Origin: JBDTRY01 sp039931435
GTDB taxonomy: Bacteria > Acidobacteriota > Thermoanaerobaculia > Gp7-AA8
Reading direction: 5' to 3'
DNA: 32,157 nucleotides
Assembly (NCBI GenBank): GCA_039931435.1
Contig: JBDTRY010000021.1
Coordinates: forward strand, 1 to 32,157
Position numbers and translations under genes: made by a program. Within the stretch, counting starts at the first letter, position 1. Each line of letters opens with the position of its first letter. The notes under the pieces are model-generated. The model ran no database searches. It was given only the letters and a program-made list of their open reading frames with translations, and was not told the DNA's origin. Positions 24,046 to 32,157 of this stretch are shown in pieces.

Positions 24046-25548
24046 TCAGCCGGTCAGCGCTTCCAGGGCTGCTTCCTGCCCGCTGCGCAGAATCGGATAT
24101 CGTCCTGTGAAACAGGCCGTGCAGTAGAGTCCGGCCGCATTGCCGCTCCCCTGGACAGCGTCGAGCATTCCCTGCGCCGTCAGATACCCGAGGCTGTCCG
24201 CCTCGATGAAGCGGCGGATCTCCTCGATCGATTTCGTGCTGCCGATCAATTCCTTGCGCTTCGGTGTGTCGATGCCGTAGTAGCAGGGTCCCGTTGTGGG
24301 AGGAGAGGAAATGCGCATGTGAATCTCGCTCGCTCCTGATGCCTTGAGCATCTTCACGATCTTGCGCGACGTCGTTCCCCGGACGATGGAATCGTCGACG
24401 AGCACCACACGCTTTCCCTCGACTAGTTCCCGCACCGGATTCAATTTGATCTTCACCCCGAAGTCACGAATGGCCTGCTTCGGCTCGATGAAGGTCCGGC
24501 CCACGTAATGGTTTCGTACAAGCCCGAACTGGAACGGGATTCCCGACTCCTGCGCGTAGCCAAGGGCGGCGAACACGCCGGAGTCCGGTACGGGGATGAC
24601 CACATCCGCCACTGCCGGATGTTCGCGGGCCAGTTGCGCACCGAACCGTTTTCGGACCGCGGCCACGTTCGCTCCGAAAATATTCGAGTCCGGACGGGCG
24701 AAGTAGACGTGCTCGAAAATGCAGCGCGCTTCGAACTCGGCGGGCTGATGGCTGAGAGTGCGGATGGCCGAGCCATGCCCGCTGGGGTCCTTTTCCATGA
24801 CCAGAATCTCCCCGGCGCGGACTTCTCGGATCGTCTCGGCGCCGATGAGGTCGAAGGCGCAGCTCTCGGAGGAGAGGCAGAGAGCGTCATCGAGGCGTCC
24901 GACGGCGAGGGGGCGGAAGCCGTGTGGATCGCGGGCGGCGAAGAGTCTGCCCGGCGCCAGGGCGACGATGGAGTAGGCACCTTCCACACGGGAGAGGGCA
25001 TCGACGAGCGCGCTCTCGATGTCGGGGCAGGCGGAACGGGCCACGAGGTGCACGAGGACTTCCGTGTCCGACATCGTGCTGAAGATGGCACCGGCCTGCT
25101 CCAGCTCTCTCCGGAGCTCCGTTCCATTGACGAGATTCCCGTTGTGGGCAATGGCGATGGGACCCTTGCTCGTAGCAGCGACGAGAGGCTGGGCATTGCA
25201 GAGCATGGAACCGCCGGAGGTCGAGTAGCGAACATGTCCGATCCCCAGGTCGCCGGGCAGACGCTCCAGCCGCGCCTCGTTAAAGATCTCGGCGACGTAG
25301 CCCATGTCCTTTTCGCAGTGGATCTGGGGCGTATCGCTGGCGATGAGCCGCTCGCCGTTTCCCGTGGTCCCGGCGGCGATTCCCACATTGGTTTCGGAGA
25401 CGGTCTCGCGCGTGGAGATGGTGGCGATGCCGGCACTCTCCTGGCCCCGGTGCTGAAGAGCGTAGAGCCCGAGGTAGACGAGATTGGCAGCGTCGTGATG
25501 GTTGAGGACACCAAAGACACCGCACTCGTCGTGAAACTTGTCCGGCAT
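24046..25548 (-). CDS. purF: Amidophosphoribosyltransferase
   Basis: The enzyme transfers glutamine amide nitrogen to PRPP, giving phosphoribosylamine, the first step of purine synthesis. The 500-aa protein is the Bacillus type. An eight-residue propeptide precedes nucleophile Cys9 (DECGVFGV). The glutaminase motifs GIGHVRYST (102-110) and HNGNLVN are present. The PRPP site VVLVDDSIVRGTT is at 381-393. Cys276, Cys422, Cys476 and Cys479 match the four ligands of the structural 4Fe-4S cluster, so oxygen-sensitive stability control is likely. The ATG lacks a clear Shine-Dalgarno, and a TAATAG box lies only a few bases upstream. The receptor gene follows after 18 bp, and co-transcription is probable. 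Confidence 0.96.
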   Translation of the reverse strand: MPDKFHDECGVFGVLNHHDAANLVYLGLYALQHRGQESAGIATISTRETVSETNVGIAAGTTGNGERLIASDTPQIHCEKDMGYVAEIFNEARLERLPGDLGIGHVRYSTSGGSMLCNAQPLVAATSKGPIAIAHNGNLVNGTELRRELEQAGAIFSTMSDTEVLVHLVARSACPDIESALVDALSRVEGAYSIVALAPGRLFAARDPHGFRPLAVGRLDDALCLSSESCAFDLIGAETIREVRAGEILVMEKDPSGHGSAIRTLSHQPAEFEARCIFEHVYFARPDSNIFGANVAAVRKRFGAQLAREHPAVADVVIPVPDSGVFAALGYAQESGIPFQFGLVRNHYVGRTFIEPKQAIRDFGVKIKLNPVRELVEGKRVVLVDDSIVRGTTSRKIVKMLKASGASEIHMRISSPPTTGPCYYGIDTPKRKELIGSTKSIEEIRRFIEADSLGYLTAQGMLDAVQGSGNAAGLYCTACFTGRYPILRSGQEAALEALTG

Positions 25549-25937
25549 GGGTCTATTAGAACATTCGGCGGGCCGGAATCATTCGGATTTGTAGAAAATG
25601 CGGGAGCGGAGCGGCAGTAAACCAACACGACTTCTCGACCACTCTCCCTTCTCCCGGCGGGAGAAGGTGGCCCGAAGGGCCGGATGAGGGTCTCGGTGGA
25701 GGGGAAGTGAAACGATCCTGAGCGAGTATCCCTCGGTCGTGGCGGAACTCGGGGAGGCGAGAACGAACCCCGACCCAAGGGAACGAAAGCCTTTCCGGTA
25801 TAGAAACTCAGGGAGGATGAATTCCTCTTGTCGTAGAGTGGAAGGAGGCACTTGACCACAGGAGACCGGATGCGAGTAATTGTCCACCAAGACCCGCGAC
25901 CCGCGCGGCGCGGTTCAAGAGTTGGCTGCCCGACGAC
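25549..25937. other. 389-bp gap between purF and the helicase-nuclease gene
   Basis: Both flanking genes are on the - strand. There is a two-hairpin repeat at 25641-25690 and otherwise no recognisable gene. The stretch 25700-25860 continues in a style typical of interspersed repeats (GTGAAACGATCCTGAGCGAG) but no second copy is in this window. Confidence 0.5.
25641..25690. repeat. Two-hairpin REP-like repeat
   Basis: CCTTCTCCC-GGC-GGGAGAAGG (25647-25667) is a perfect 9-bp stem with a 3-nt loop. One base later GGCCC-GAA-GGGCC (25669-25681) forms a second stem, followed by GGATGAGGG. This tandem-hairpin pattern is common among intergenic REP-like repeats in GC-rich bacteria. It may also act as a bidirectional transcription barrier. 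Confidence 0.7.
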
Positions 25938-28900
25938 CTACGCCGAATGCTTGTCCTGCAGGATCACGGTGTCTCGGTCGATTCGGACAGCGCCGCGTCG
26001 AACCAAAGCGTCGATCCCCAGTCGTATCCTTTCGTCCACGAGAGTTCCTGTACGCTGAAATCCGAAGATTCTTCCCGTTTCGCGAATCAGCTCAGTGATG
26101 GGCGCGCTCATATGGTCACGAAGAATGTGCAGCGCCGCGTTTCCGACCTCTTCGAGAGGCAGTTCCTCAGCGTGCCTAGCACCGGTGCCGTCTTCGTCCG
26201 GAACTCGGAAGCCGCGATAGGTATTCGGGTCCATATTGGATGGCCACAGAAATTCGCCCGCGCTCGTGTGCTGAATGCGAAAATCGGAGCTTTCCATGAG
26301 TGCTTGGAGGCGCTGAAAGACGCGGGATCTCACGCGCTCGAAGCTCCACATGGCTGCAACTCGCTTGGCTGCCAGTCCCACACTGGTCGGGCCCTCCTGT
26401 GCGATGACCGTCCTGAGTTGGGACTGAATCAGGCTGTCGTTCTCTGGAAGGTAAAACGATTCCTGGGGCATTGCATGCTTCGGGGGAGCGACGGGACGAT
26501 AGACCTCGTGGCGGGGCGCCTTTCGCTGGATCGGTAGAACGTCGGTCTGCGGAACAACGGACGATGCATCGAACTCCCGAGGGCGTTCGCGTACGACTTT
26601 CGGCGCATGCCGCTCCGAAGAGCCTTGCTTAACATCGCTTGTCGCCGCTGCGAGAGCGGTGACGATCTTGCCCAGCTCCTTCGCGGGATTTGTCCACCAG
26701 TCCGTTGACCATACCCGGTGCAGCTTCCACCCCAGATCTGTCAGTATCCCTTCGCGCAATTTGTCGCGGTCTCGTGCGGTCTTGGCGCGGTGGTAAGTCG
26801 CCCCGTCGCATTCGATACCCATGAGGTAACGGCCGGACGCCTCCGGATCGACCACGGCGAGATCGATCCGGTAGCGTGCGCAGCCGACTTGCTTGTGCAC
26901 TACCCATCCCCGATTCGTCAGCTCGTTGCAAACCGCTTCTTCAAACGGAGAATCGAAATCCGCTTCGGGGTTGACGTCGATTCCAGCGGCGATGGCCGAA
27001 GGTCCCCGCTGCGCATACTCGAGGAAGAGCTTCAGGTCCGCCACGCCGCGTGCGCGAGTTCTGGACAGGTCGATTTGCTCCGGCCGGAGCGTCGAGAACA
27101 CCTTGACCTCGCGCCTCGCGCGGGTGATGGCGACATTGAGGCGGCGCTCGCCACCGCCCCGGTTCATCGGGCCGAAGTTCATGGAGACCCGACCGGCGGT
27201 GTCCGGTCCATAGCAGATCGAAAAGAGGATCACGTCGCGCTCGTCGCCCTGCACGTTTTCCAGATTCTTAATGAATAGCGGCTCGTCCGCATCGTCGCCG
27301 AAGAATCGCTCCAGCTCTGGGTCGGCGCGGCGCGCAGAGTCGAGGAGGTCCTCGATGAGTGTCTGCTGCGGCTGGCTGAAGGTCACTACTCCGATCGAGT
27401 ACCCGCGCGTCTCAGGGTCTGTCAGTCGACGAATGACTTCCTGTACCACGGCCTGAGCCTCGGCGCGATTCGTCCGCGACTTTCCCTTATCGTAAACACC
27501 CTCGGCCACGTGCTGCCAACGCACTCCCAGACCGTCCGTAGCTGCCGACGGGAATGTCAGCAACCGGTTGCCGTAATACTGATGGTTGCTAAACGCGATG
27601 AGCGTTTCGTCTCTACTTCGGTAGTGCCAGTCGAGATGCAGCCATGGAATACGCGCGCCGAGGCAGTCGTCGAGGATGCTCTCAAGATCCTCGATGCCGC
27701 TCTCGTCCGGCAGTTCGTCGTCCTCGTCCGATCGCTGAAAGAAGTTTGTGGGCGGAAGTTGCTTGGGGTCGCCGACCACGATCGACTGCCTTCCGCGGCC
27801 GAGTGCTCCGATGGCATCCCACACGGGAATCTGTGACGCCTCATCGAAGACGACGAGGTCGAAGGGAGGATGAGAAGCATCGAGATACTGAGCAACTGAC
27901 ATCGGGCTCATGAGAAGGCACGGCTTCAAGCGGGGCAGGAGATTCGGAATGCGTTGTAGAAGCTGGCGCACCGAGAGGTGTCGTCTTTTTTTCTTCACCT
28001 CTCTCGAGAGAATACCGAGCTCCGAGTTGGGGAGATCTGTCATCGATACGCGTGGAATTCTGAGGGCCATTCGGCCGCGAACAACTTGGCTCGTAAGTGC
28101 CATGAATCGATCGTCGACCTCCCGAAACTTCAGGATCTTTCGTTCGTGCTCGGCGGAGAGGAATCTACGGAGTACCTCGTCCCTCTCGATGACCACAGCC
28201 AGCCACCAGGTCGAATACCCTTTCTCGAACGCAGGAGCTAACTCGGCGTTCGAGAGCCGTCCCTCTTCATATGCATTGACGAGGTTGGCGAGGCCAATTT
28301 GTACGGCCTCTCCTCTGACACGGCGCCATGCGCACCAGTCCCGCAGTTGGGCAAAACCGGAGGTCCACTGCTGAACTTCCGATCGTGTCCGGCCGGCCGC
28401 ATCGGCGGCCGAGTCCGAGCCCCAGCACGTGTTCGTCTCGAGATCCAAGAGCTCGGCGAGCCGGTGGCGCGCACCGCGAAAGGCCTCGATGGCCGAGCCG
28501 AACTCGCCGAAGAGCCGCTTGATGGGACCGTCTCCGCGCAGCAGATCGAGACCGTCCGTGGCGAGAGCGGCCCACTGCGTACGTAGTCGCGTTGATCGTT
28601 CGAAGTCTCCCGCCGACGCACGCCCCGCCAGTCCCCGAAGGTCCCGCGCCCAATCCCGCACCTGGGCCACGGCTTCCCAGTCTGCCTCAGTGTGGTTCCA
28701 GTACCTTCCGAGAATTTCTCGCGCCTCATCCGAACCCTCTTCCAGCTTTCGTTGCTCGGAGCGGAGCACGATTGCGTCATCGATGATCGACTGCAGCTCA
28801 CCGCGGTCCGGCACCGTCCGATCCACTGAAACCGTCCCGAGGACTTTGCGAATCCGTCTGCACCGCCACCACGACGCAGGCCACCACGAGTTCTTTGCAA

Positions 28901-31868
28901 TCTGTAGCTCCGACCGGAGAATATCGAGATCGAGATGAATGATCTGATCTTCGAATCTTCTGCGCATCGCTTCGCGTTTCTCATCCCGCATGCGACCATG
29001 CTCGACCCACGATTCGATGCACGCCTCCAGCTCGTTCCAGTCAGGACGCGTGACGAGCGAGCTCGGAGGGGCAGGTGAATCGAGGAGGAGCCGCGTAACG
29101 CTCTCCATCGTTTCGAGCTCCTCCAAGCTGGCGTACTCGGGAGACAGACCCAGCTTTGAGCCGACGGCGAGAGCCGCTTCTGCAAGAGGCTCCACAGCCT
29201 CATTCAGGATTCCGACGGCGGTTCGGACGTCCCTTTCCCAGATCGGTCCCCAATCGCTGGCTCCCGCGGCTTTCCAAGGATGACGGCTCAGCTCGCCCAG
29301 GTTCCGGCCAGCGGTGGCCAAGCGTGCCACGAGATCTCTAAGCTCAGCCAGCCATTCGGGACTGACTTGATCGGGAGACTGCCACTGTAGAGAGACTTCC
29401 GGAATCTGTCGAAGCCCGATGAGGCGAGAAGTCACCTGAAAAACACTCTCGCCGCTGGGCCGCTTGGCGTGTGACGCTCGGACATACGCGTTGAGATCGC
29501 CGCGTAGAGCCTCGAGTTCCGCCGCATCCCTCTGCCATTGGTCTTCGCCAGCCGCCAACTCGATGTCATCAAGAGCTGTGCCGAGCTGCTCCACGATTCG
29601 CTGCTTCTGGACCTTGTTCGAGTGGAGTTCGAGGCAGAATCGCCCCAGTCCGAGCCTCATCAGCCGGCTGTGAACGACATTGAGCGCAGCCATCTTTTCG
29701 GATACGAAGAGAACGGTCTTTCCTTCGGCGAGGCAATGAGCGATGAGGTTAGTGATGGTCTGTGACTTGCCGGTTCCGGGCGGTCCCTCCAAAACAAAGC
29801 TGCGGCCATCGGCTGCGGCGAAGACTGCTCGCAGTTGCGACGAATCTGCCGGGAGCGGACAAAGCGTCTGAGCCGGGCTGTGCTCATCGTCCAGTCGCTC
29901 GATCTCCGGAAATGCGCCGCCCGAATCGAATTCTTCGTCGGGATGGTTCACCAGGTGATCGACGACCGGATTGCGGGTCAGGTCCTCTGATCGCTCCTTG
30001 AGATCGCGCCACATCAGAAACTTAGTAAAGGAGAAGAAGCCAAAACGGGCGTTGTCCACCACGGTCCATCGGCGGATATCCCGCACTGCTTCCCTGAACT
30101 TTCGCAGGATCAGTGGCACGTCCAAGCCTGAGTCATCTTCGGGCAGCGGATCCAGCCCGCCGATGGTGATTCCGAAGTCGCGTTTCAGCAATTCGAGGAG
30201 CGTGACGTTAATCCGAGGATCATCATCAGTTAGATGGAGCGTGAATCCCTCGTGGATCGATTTGCGCTGGAGCTCGAGCGGGAGCAGAAGAATCGGGGCG
30301 AGCCGCGGCTGTTCGCTCTTTTCCGTCTCGTACCAGGAAAGAAAGCCGAGGGCGAGATAGAGGGCGCTCGCACCGCCTTCCTCCATCTCCGTCCGGGCAT
30401 GGCGGAAGATTTCCACGAGCCGTCGATCGAGCTCCTGAGAATTTGCATCGGCGTAGATTCGCTTGGCCTTCAATTCATCCGCCAGAATGTCTGCGATGGC
30501 TTCGTGGCCTTGCGTTCGCTGGTATGTGATCGGGTCACGTGGGTCCGTGTCGGCGAACTCGCGAGACTTCGGAAAGATGTGGAGGCTTGTTCGTCCCGCG
30601 AGCAGGTCCTCGAGTGCCCCGAGATTGGGGCACAACAGCGTCACGGTCTTCTTGGTCTCGCGAAAGTTGAGAAGGCGGTTGCGCAGGGTGAGGTCGAGCA
30701 GCTTGTTACACCATTGCTCTACGCGTCCGGCCGGCGTGGCGGGTGGTCTGTTGGAGTGGATTTCTTCTGAACTATCTGTCGAGGATATATTTGAGAGATC
30801 GGGCGGCGAAACTGAACTCTTATCACCTCGTAGCTCCGCGAGCCCTCCAGCCGTCGGCTGATGAGGTGCTCGTTCCGGCAACGGCCGGATCCGCCCTTTA
30901 CGAGCTCGCGCCACATCGATGACACACTGCACGGATTGACCATCGCCGATGCGCGACTTCGCTAGGTTCGCGGCTCGATCGAAATCCAGCGCTGGCCTGG
31001 AGGTGGCGGCAGTGGCCTCGAATACCGCCAACTCGCTCAGATCGATCCGTTTGCGGAGGTTCAAGCCGTCGTCGCTGCTCGCCTCGGCAAAGCACTTCTC
31101 GCTCAACCACACGCCCGGCATAGCGTGTCCGGTCGTCAATACGAGAACTGCGTTGAGTCCGATCGTTTCAAGGCAGCTTGCGGCCAAGAGGGCGAGATCT
31201 AGGCACGTTCCCATTTGCGTTGCAAGAACGTGTTCGGGGAGGCGGACACGCTGGCCCTGGGACTCGAAGCTGGCGGGCGGATTGATATAGATGAGTCGCA
31301 GTCCAACGAGCGCGGCATAGACCGCAGCAGTCATCGTGTAGACCCGCCGCGGATCGCGGTGCTGATAACCGGCCAGAGAAGGATCGCCGGTCCATTTTTC
31401 AAGGATCGTCGCCGCCTCTTTCAACACCATCGCGACTGCCGGGTGATTGGGGAGCACGAAGGCTGACAGAATCTCGGGGAGGGACGAGATGCCACCCCAT
31501 TCGTCTCTCGCCAGAAGATCGACCTCCATCACCTTTCGGATCAAGGGGTGCTCTCCCTGAAGTACTTCGATGCGTAGCTGCCCTCGAATGCGCTCGGTCA
31601 GATTGCTGAGCAGTTCAAGAGAGAGTGCCAGATCGACGCTGGGAAGCCGATAGGCGGAGTTGCCCGAGATGGCTGCAATTCCGGATGTCCAGGGCGCAAT
31701 GAACTCGGGGTCACCGGTGATATTGACGGTGAGGTCATGCAGGGGAACGTCTTCGGGGTTTGTGATCTGAAGCGATTTGACGACAGGAACATCGTTCTGC
31801 TGCATCGCGAAATTGATTCGCGGGTCGAGCTCCACAGTCAGGAGGATTGAGGACGAGGAATCGGGCAT
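25938..31868 (-). CDS. DUF4011 / SF1 helicase / Vsr-like nuclease / DUF3320 protein (Hhe-like defence)
   Basis: This single giant protein (1976 aa from ATG 31868) probably acts on foreign DNA or RNA. Domain order: a beta-rich N-terminus (about 1-120); a transglutaminase-like region with Cys222 in GTCLDLALL and His248 in TGHAMPGVWL; DUF4011 from about 383 (QWCNKLLDLTLRNRLLNF); helicase Walker A GPPGTGKS at 695-702; a roughly 640-residue insertion with coiled coils; motif II DEAS at 1342-1345; GDPKQLPP; a HYRSRDE motif; motif V near VQGDERDV; motif VI NVAITRARRE from 1578. An MTES_1575/Vsr-type nuclease follows with Glu1643, Asp1669, Glu1686 and Asp1688, then DUF3320 at about 1815-1880. The architecture matches DUF4011-helicase-Vsr (Hhe) anti-phage proteins as I remember them. 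GGAG 9 bases upstream supports ATG 31868; ATG 31943 would add 25 residues. No partner gene is visible. Confidence 0.9.
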   Translation of the reverse strand: MPDSSSSILLTVELDPRINFAMQQNDVPVVKSLQITNPEDVPLHDLTVNITGDPEFIAPWTSGIAAISGNSAYRLPSVDLALSLELLSNLTERIRGQLRIEVLQGEHPLIRKVMEVDLLARDEWGGISSLPEILSAFVLPNHPAVAMVLKEAATILEKWTGDPSLAGYQHRDPRRVYTMTAAVYAALVGLRLIYINPPASFESQGQRVRLPEHVLATQMGTCLDLALLAASCLETIGLNAVLVLTTGHAMPGVWLSEKCFAEASSDDGLNLRKRIDLSELAVFEATAATSRPALDFDRAANLAKSRIGDGQSVQCVIDVARARKGRIRPLPERAPHQPTAGGLAELRGDKSSVSPPDLSNISSTDSSEEIHSNRPPATPAGRVEQWCNKLLDLTLRNRLLNFRETKKTVTLLCPNLGALEDLLAGRTSLHIFPKSREFADTDPRDPITYQRTQGHEAIADILADELKAKRIYADANSQELDRRLVEIFRHARTEMEEGGASALYLALGFLSWYETEKSEQPRLAPILLLPLELQRKSIHEGFTLHLTDDDPRINVTLLELLKRDFGITIGGLDPLPEDDSGLDVPLILRKFREAVRDIRRWTVVDNARFGFFSFTKFLMWRDLKERSEDLTRNPVVDHLVNHPDEEFDSGGAFPEIERLDDEHSPAQTLCPLPADSSQLRAVFAAADGRSFVLEGPPGTGKSQTITNLIAHCLAEGKTVLFVSEKMAALNVVHSRLMRLGLGRFCLELHSNKVQKQRIVEQLGTALDDIELAAGEDQWQRDAAELEALRGDLNAYVRASHAKRPSGESVFQVTSRLIGLRQIPEVSLQWQSPDQVSPEWLAELRDLVARLATAGRNLGELSRHPWKAAGASDWGPIWERDVRTAVGILNEAVEPLAEAALAVGSKLGLSPEYASLEELETMESVTRLLLDSPAPPSSLVTRPDWNELEACIESWVEHGRMRDEKREAMRRRFEDQIIHLDLDILRSELQIAKNSWWPASWWRCRRIRKVLGTVSVDRTVPDRGELQSIIDDAIVLRSEQRKLEEGSDEAREILGRYWNHTEADWEAVAQVRDWARDLRGLAGRASAGDFERSTRLRTQWAALATDGLDLLRGDGPIKRLFGEFGSAIEAFRGARHRLAELLDLETNTCWGSDSAADAAGRTRSEVQQWTSGFAQLRDWCAWRRVRGEAVQIGLANLVNAYEEGRLSNAELAPAFEKGYSTWWLAVVIERDEVLRRFLSAEHERKILKFREVDDRFMALTSQVVRGRMALRIPRVSMTDLPNSELGILSREVKKKRRHLSVRQLLQRIPNLLPRLKPCLLMSPMSVAQYLDASHPPFDLVVFDEASQIPVWDAIGALGRGRQSIVVGDPKQLPPTNFFQRSDEDDELPDESGIEDLESILDDCLGARIPWLHLDWHYRSRDETLIAFSNHQYYGNRLLTFPSAATDGLGVRWQHVAEGVYDKGKSRTNRAEAQAVVQEVIRRLTDPETRGYSIGVVTFSQPQQTLIEDLLDSARRADPELERFFGDDADEPLFIKNLENVQGDERDVILFSICYGPDTAGRVSMNFGPMNRGGGERRLNVAITRARREVKVFSTLRPEQIDLSRTRARGVADLKLFLEYAQRGPSAIAAGIDVNPEADFDSPFEEAVCNELTNRGWVVHKQVGCARYRIDLAVVDPEASGRYLMGIECDGATYHRAKTARDRDKLREGILTDLGWKLHRVWSTDWWTNPAKELGKIVTALAAATSDVKQGSSERHAPKVVRERPREFDASSVVPQTDVLPIQRKAPRHEVYRPVAPPKHAMPQESFYLPENDSLIQSQLRTVIAQEGPTSVGLAAKRVAAMWSFERVRSRVFQRLQALMESSDFRIQHTSAGEFLWPSNMDPNTYRGFRVPDEDGTGARHAEELPLEEVGNAALHILRDHMSAPITELIRETGRIFGFQRTGTLVDERIRLGIDALVRRGAVRIDRDTVILQDKHSA

Positions 31869-31959
31869 CGATGTGCACTCCGGATCTAAAGGTGACCGCT
31901 GGACGGTCGCCGCCCGCCGGCGCGAACACCGCGCCGTCACCATAGGCGTCGGAGTTTCA

Positions 31960-31987
31960 ATTCTACAGTGAGGGAGGCTGCGTCCAA
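31960..31987 (-). promoter_or_regulatory. Predicted promoter of the helicase-nuclease gene
   Basis: On the - strand, TTGGAC (31987-31982) and TAGAAT (31965-31960) with a 16-bp spacer form a sigma-70-like promoter. Transcription would start near 31953, leaving an 85-base leader before ATG 31868. This supports the shorter start over ATG 31943. Confidence 0.5.
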
Positions 31988-32065
31988 GTTTGGATTTGCA
32001 ACTCTAGTCGCGTCAGGACTTCGAGCCCGGCGACGTACAGGCTTCGAGAAGCGGGCAGAGGGATT

Positions 32066-32106
32066 GGGCTGCGCGCAGAAGAACGGCTATCTATTCAGCG
32101 CAGCCC
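32066..32106. repeat. 9-bp inverted repeat near the right edge
   Basis: GGGCTGCGC (32066-32074) is the exact reverse complement of GCGCAGCCC (32098-32106), with 23 bases between. No T-run follows. The last bases of the window (32136-32156, ACATGGGTAACAG then ATTGGTCC) resemble insertion-sequence termini, so the two may belong to a mobile element beyond the edge. Confidence 0.45.
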
Positions 32107-32157
32107 CTCACCCGGCTCGCTTGGTGCAACCTTGGACATGGGTAACAGATTGGTCCG

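Noticed and set aside
24508..25620. Long open frame on the + strand opposite purF (370 codons)
   Set aside because: It is the antisense of purF, which has complete motifs; the codon pattern of purF keeps the opposite frame open, and it has no family motifs.
24453..25859. 468-codon frame on the - strand overlapping purF in another frame
   Set aside because: The translation is Pro/Ser/Arg-rich and runs through the two-hairpin repeat; it is a shadow frame.

Overview
The window comes from a GC-rich (roughly 58-60% by eye) diderm bacterium. It encodes an Mla-type lipid transporter for the cell envelope, a PBP1B-type peptidoglycan synthase with a UB2H-like region, UDP-sugar enzymes and several secreted proteins. 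Gene content and the style of the intergenic repeats fit Acidobacteriota or a similar phylum, but no rRNA or single marker here settles the taxonomy.

Layout. From 38 to about 10.9 kb all genes are on the + strand. They are ribosome-assembly GTPase EngB, transcription terminator Rho, bifunctional PBP1B, the MlaE/MlaF/MlaD-like ABC-MCE transporter, and UDP-glucose dehydrogenase followed by UDP-glucuronate decarboxylase (UDP-glucose to UDP-glucuronate to UDP-xylose). A small protein with a possible LURP-one/tubby-like fold follows. purA is convergent on the - strand. A + strand group of amino-acid catabolic genes comes next: histidine ammonia-lyase, cysteine dioxygenase and 2-amino-3-ketobutyrate CoA ligase.

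From 16.8 to 20.2 kb there is a - strand operon of three exported proteins that I do not recognise: a 316-aa protein, an 85-aa peptide with eight cysteines, and a 718-aa protein. The 316-aa protein and the N-terminal part of the 718-aa protein are paralogous. The third gene starts with TTG overlapping the stop of the second. This is the best candidate here for an undescribed system. A divergent DUF1304 membrane protein follows, and then about 800 bp of non-coding DNA dense in palindromic and direct repeats.

The - strand then carries purF with an orphan methyl-accepting chemotaxis protein-like receptor 18 bp downstream. The receptor's signalling tip lacks two residues that are key in E. coli Tsr. 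The right-hand 6 kb is one giant gene (about 1976 aa): transglutaminase-like region, DUF4011, split SF1 helicase, Vsr/MTES_1575-like nuclease and DUF3320. This is the architecture of a known single-gene anti-phage type (Hhe-like, named from memory).

No tRNA, rRNA, CRISPR array or complete insertion sequence was seen. Two short stretches (16661-16685 and the right edge) resemble insertion-sequence ends. All motif and promoter calls were made by eye, and family assignments come from recognising conserved motifs, not from database searches.
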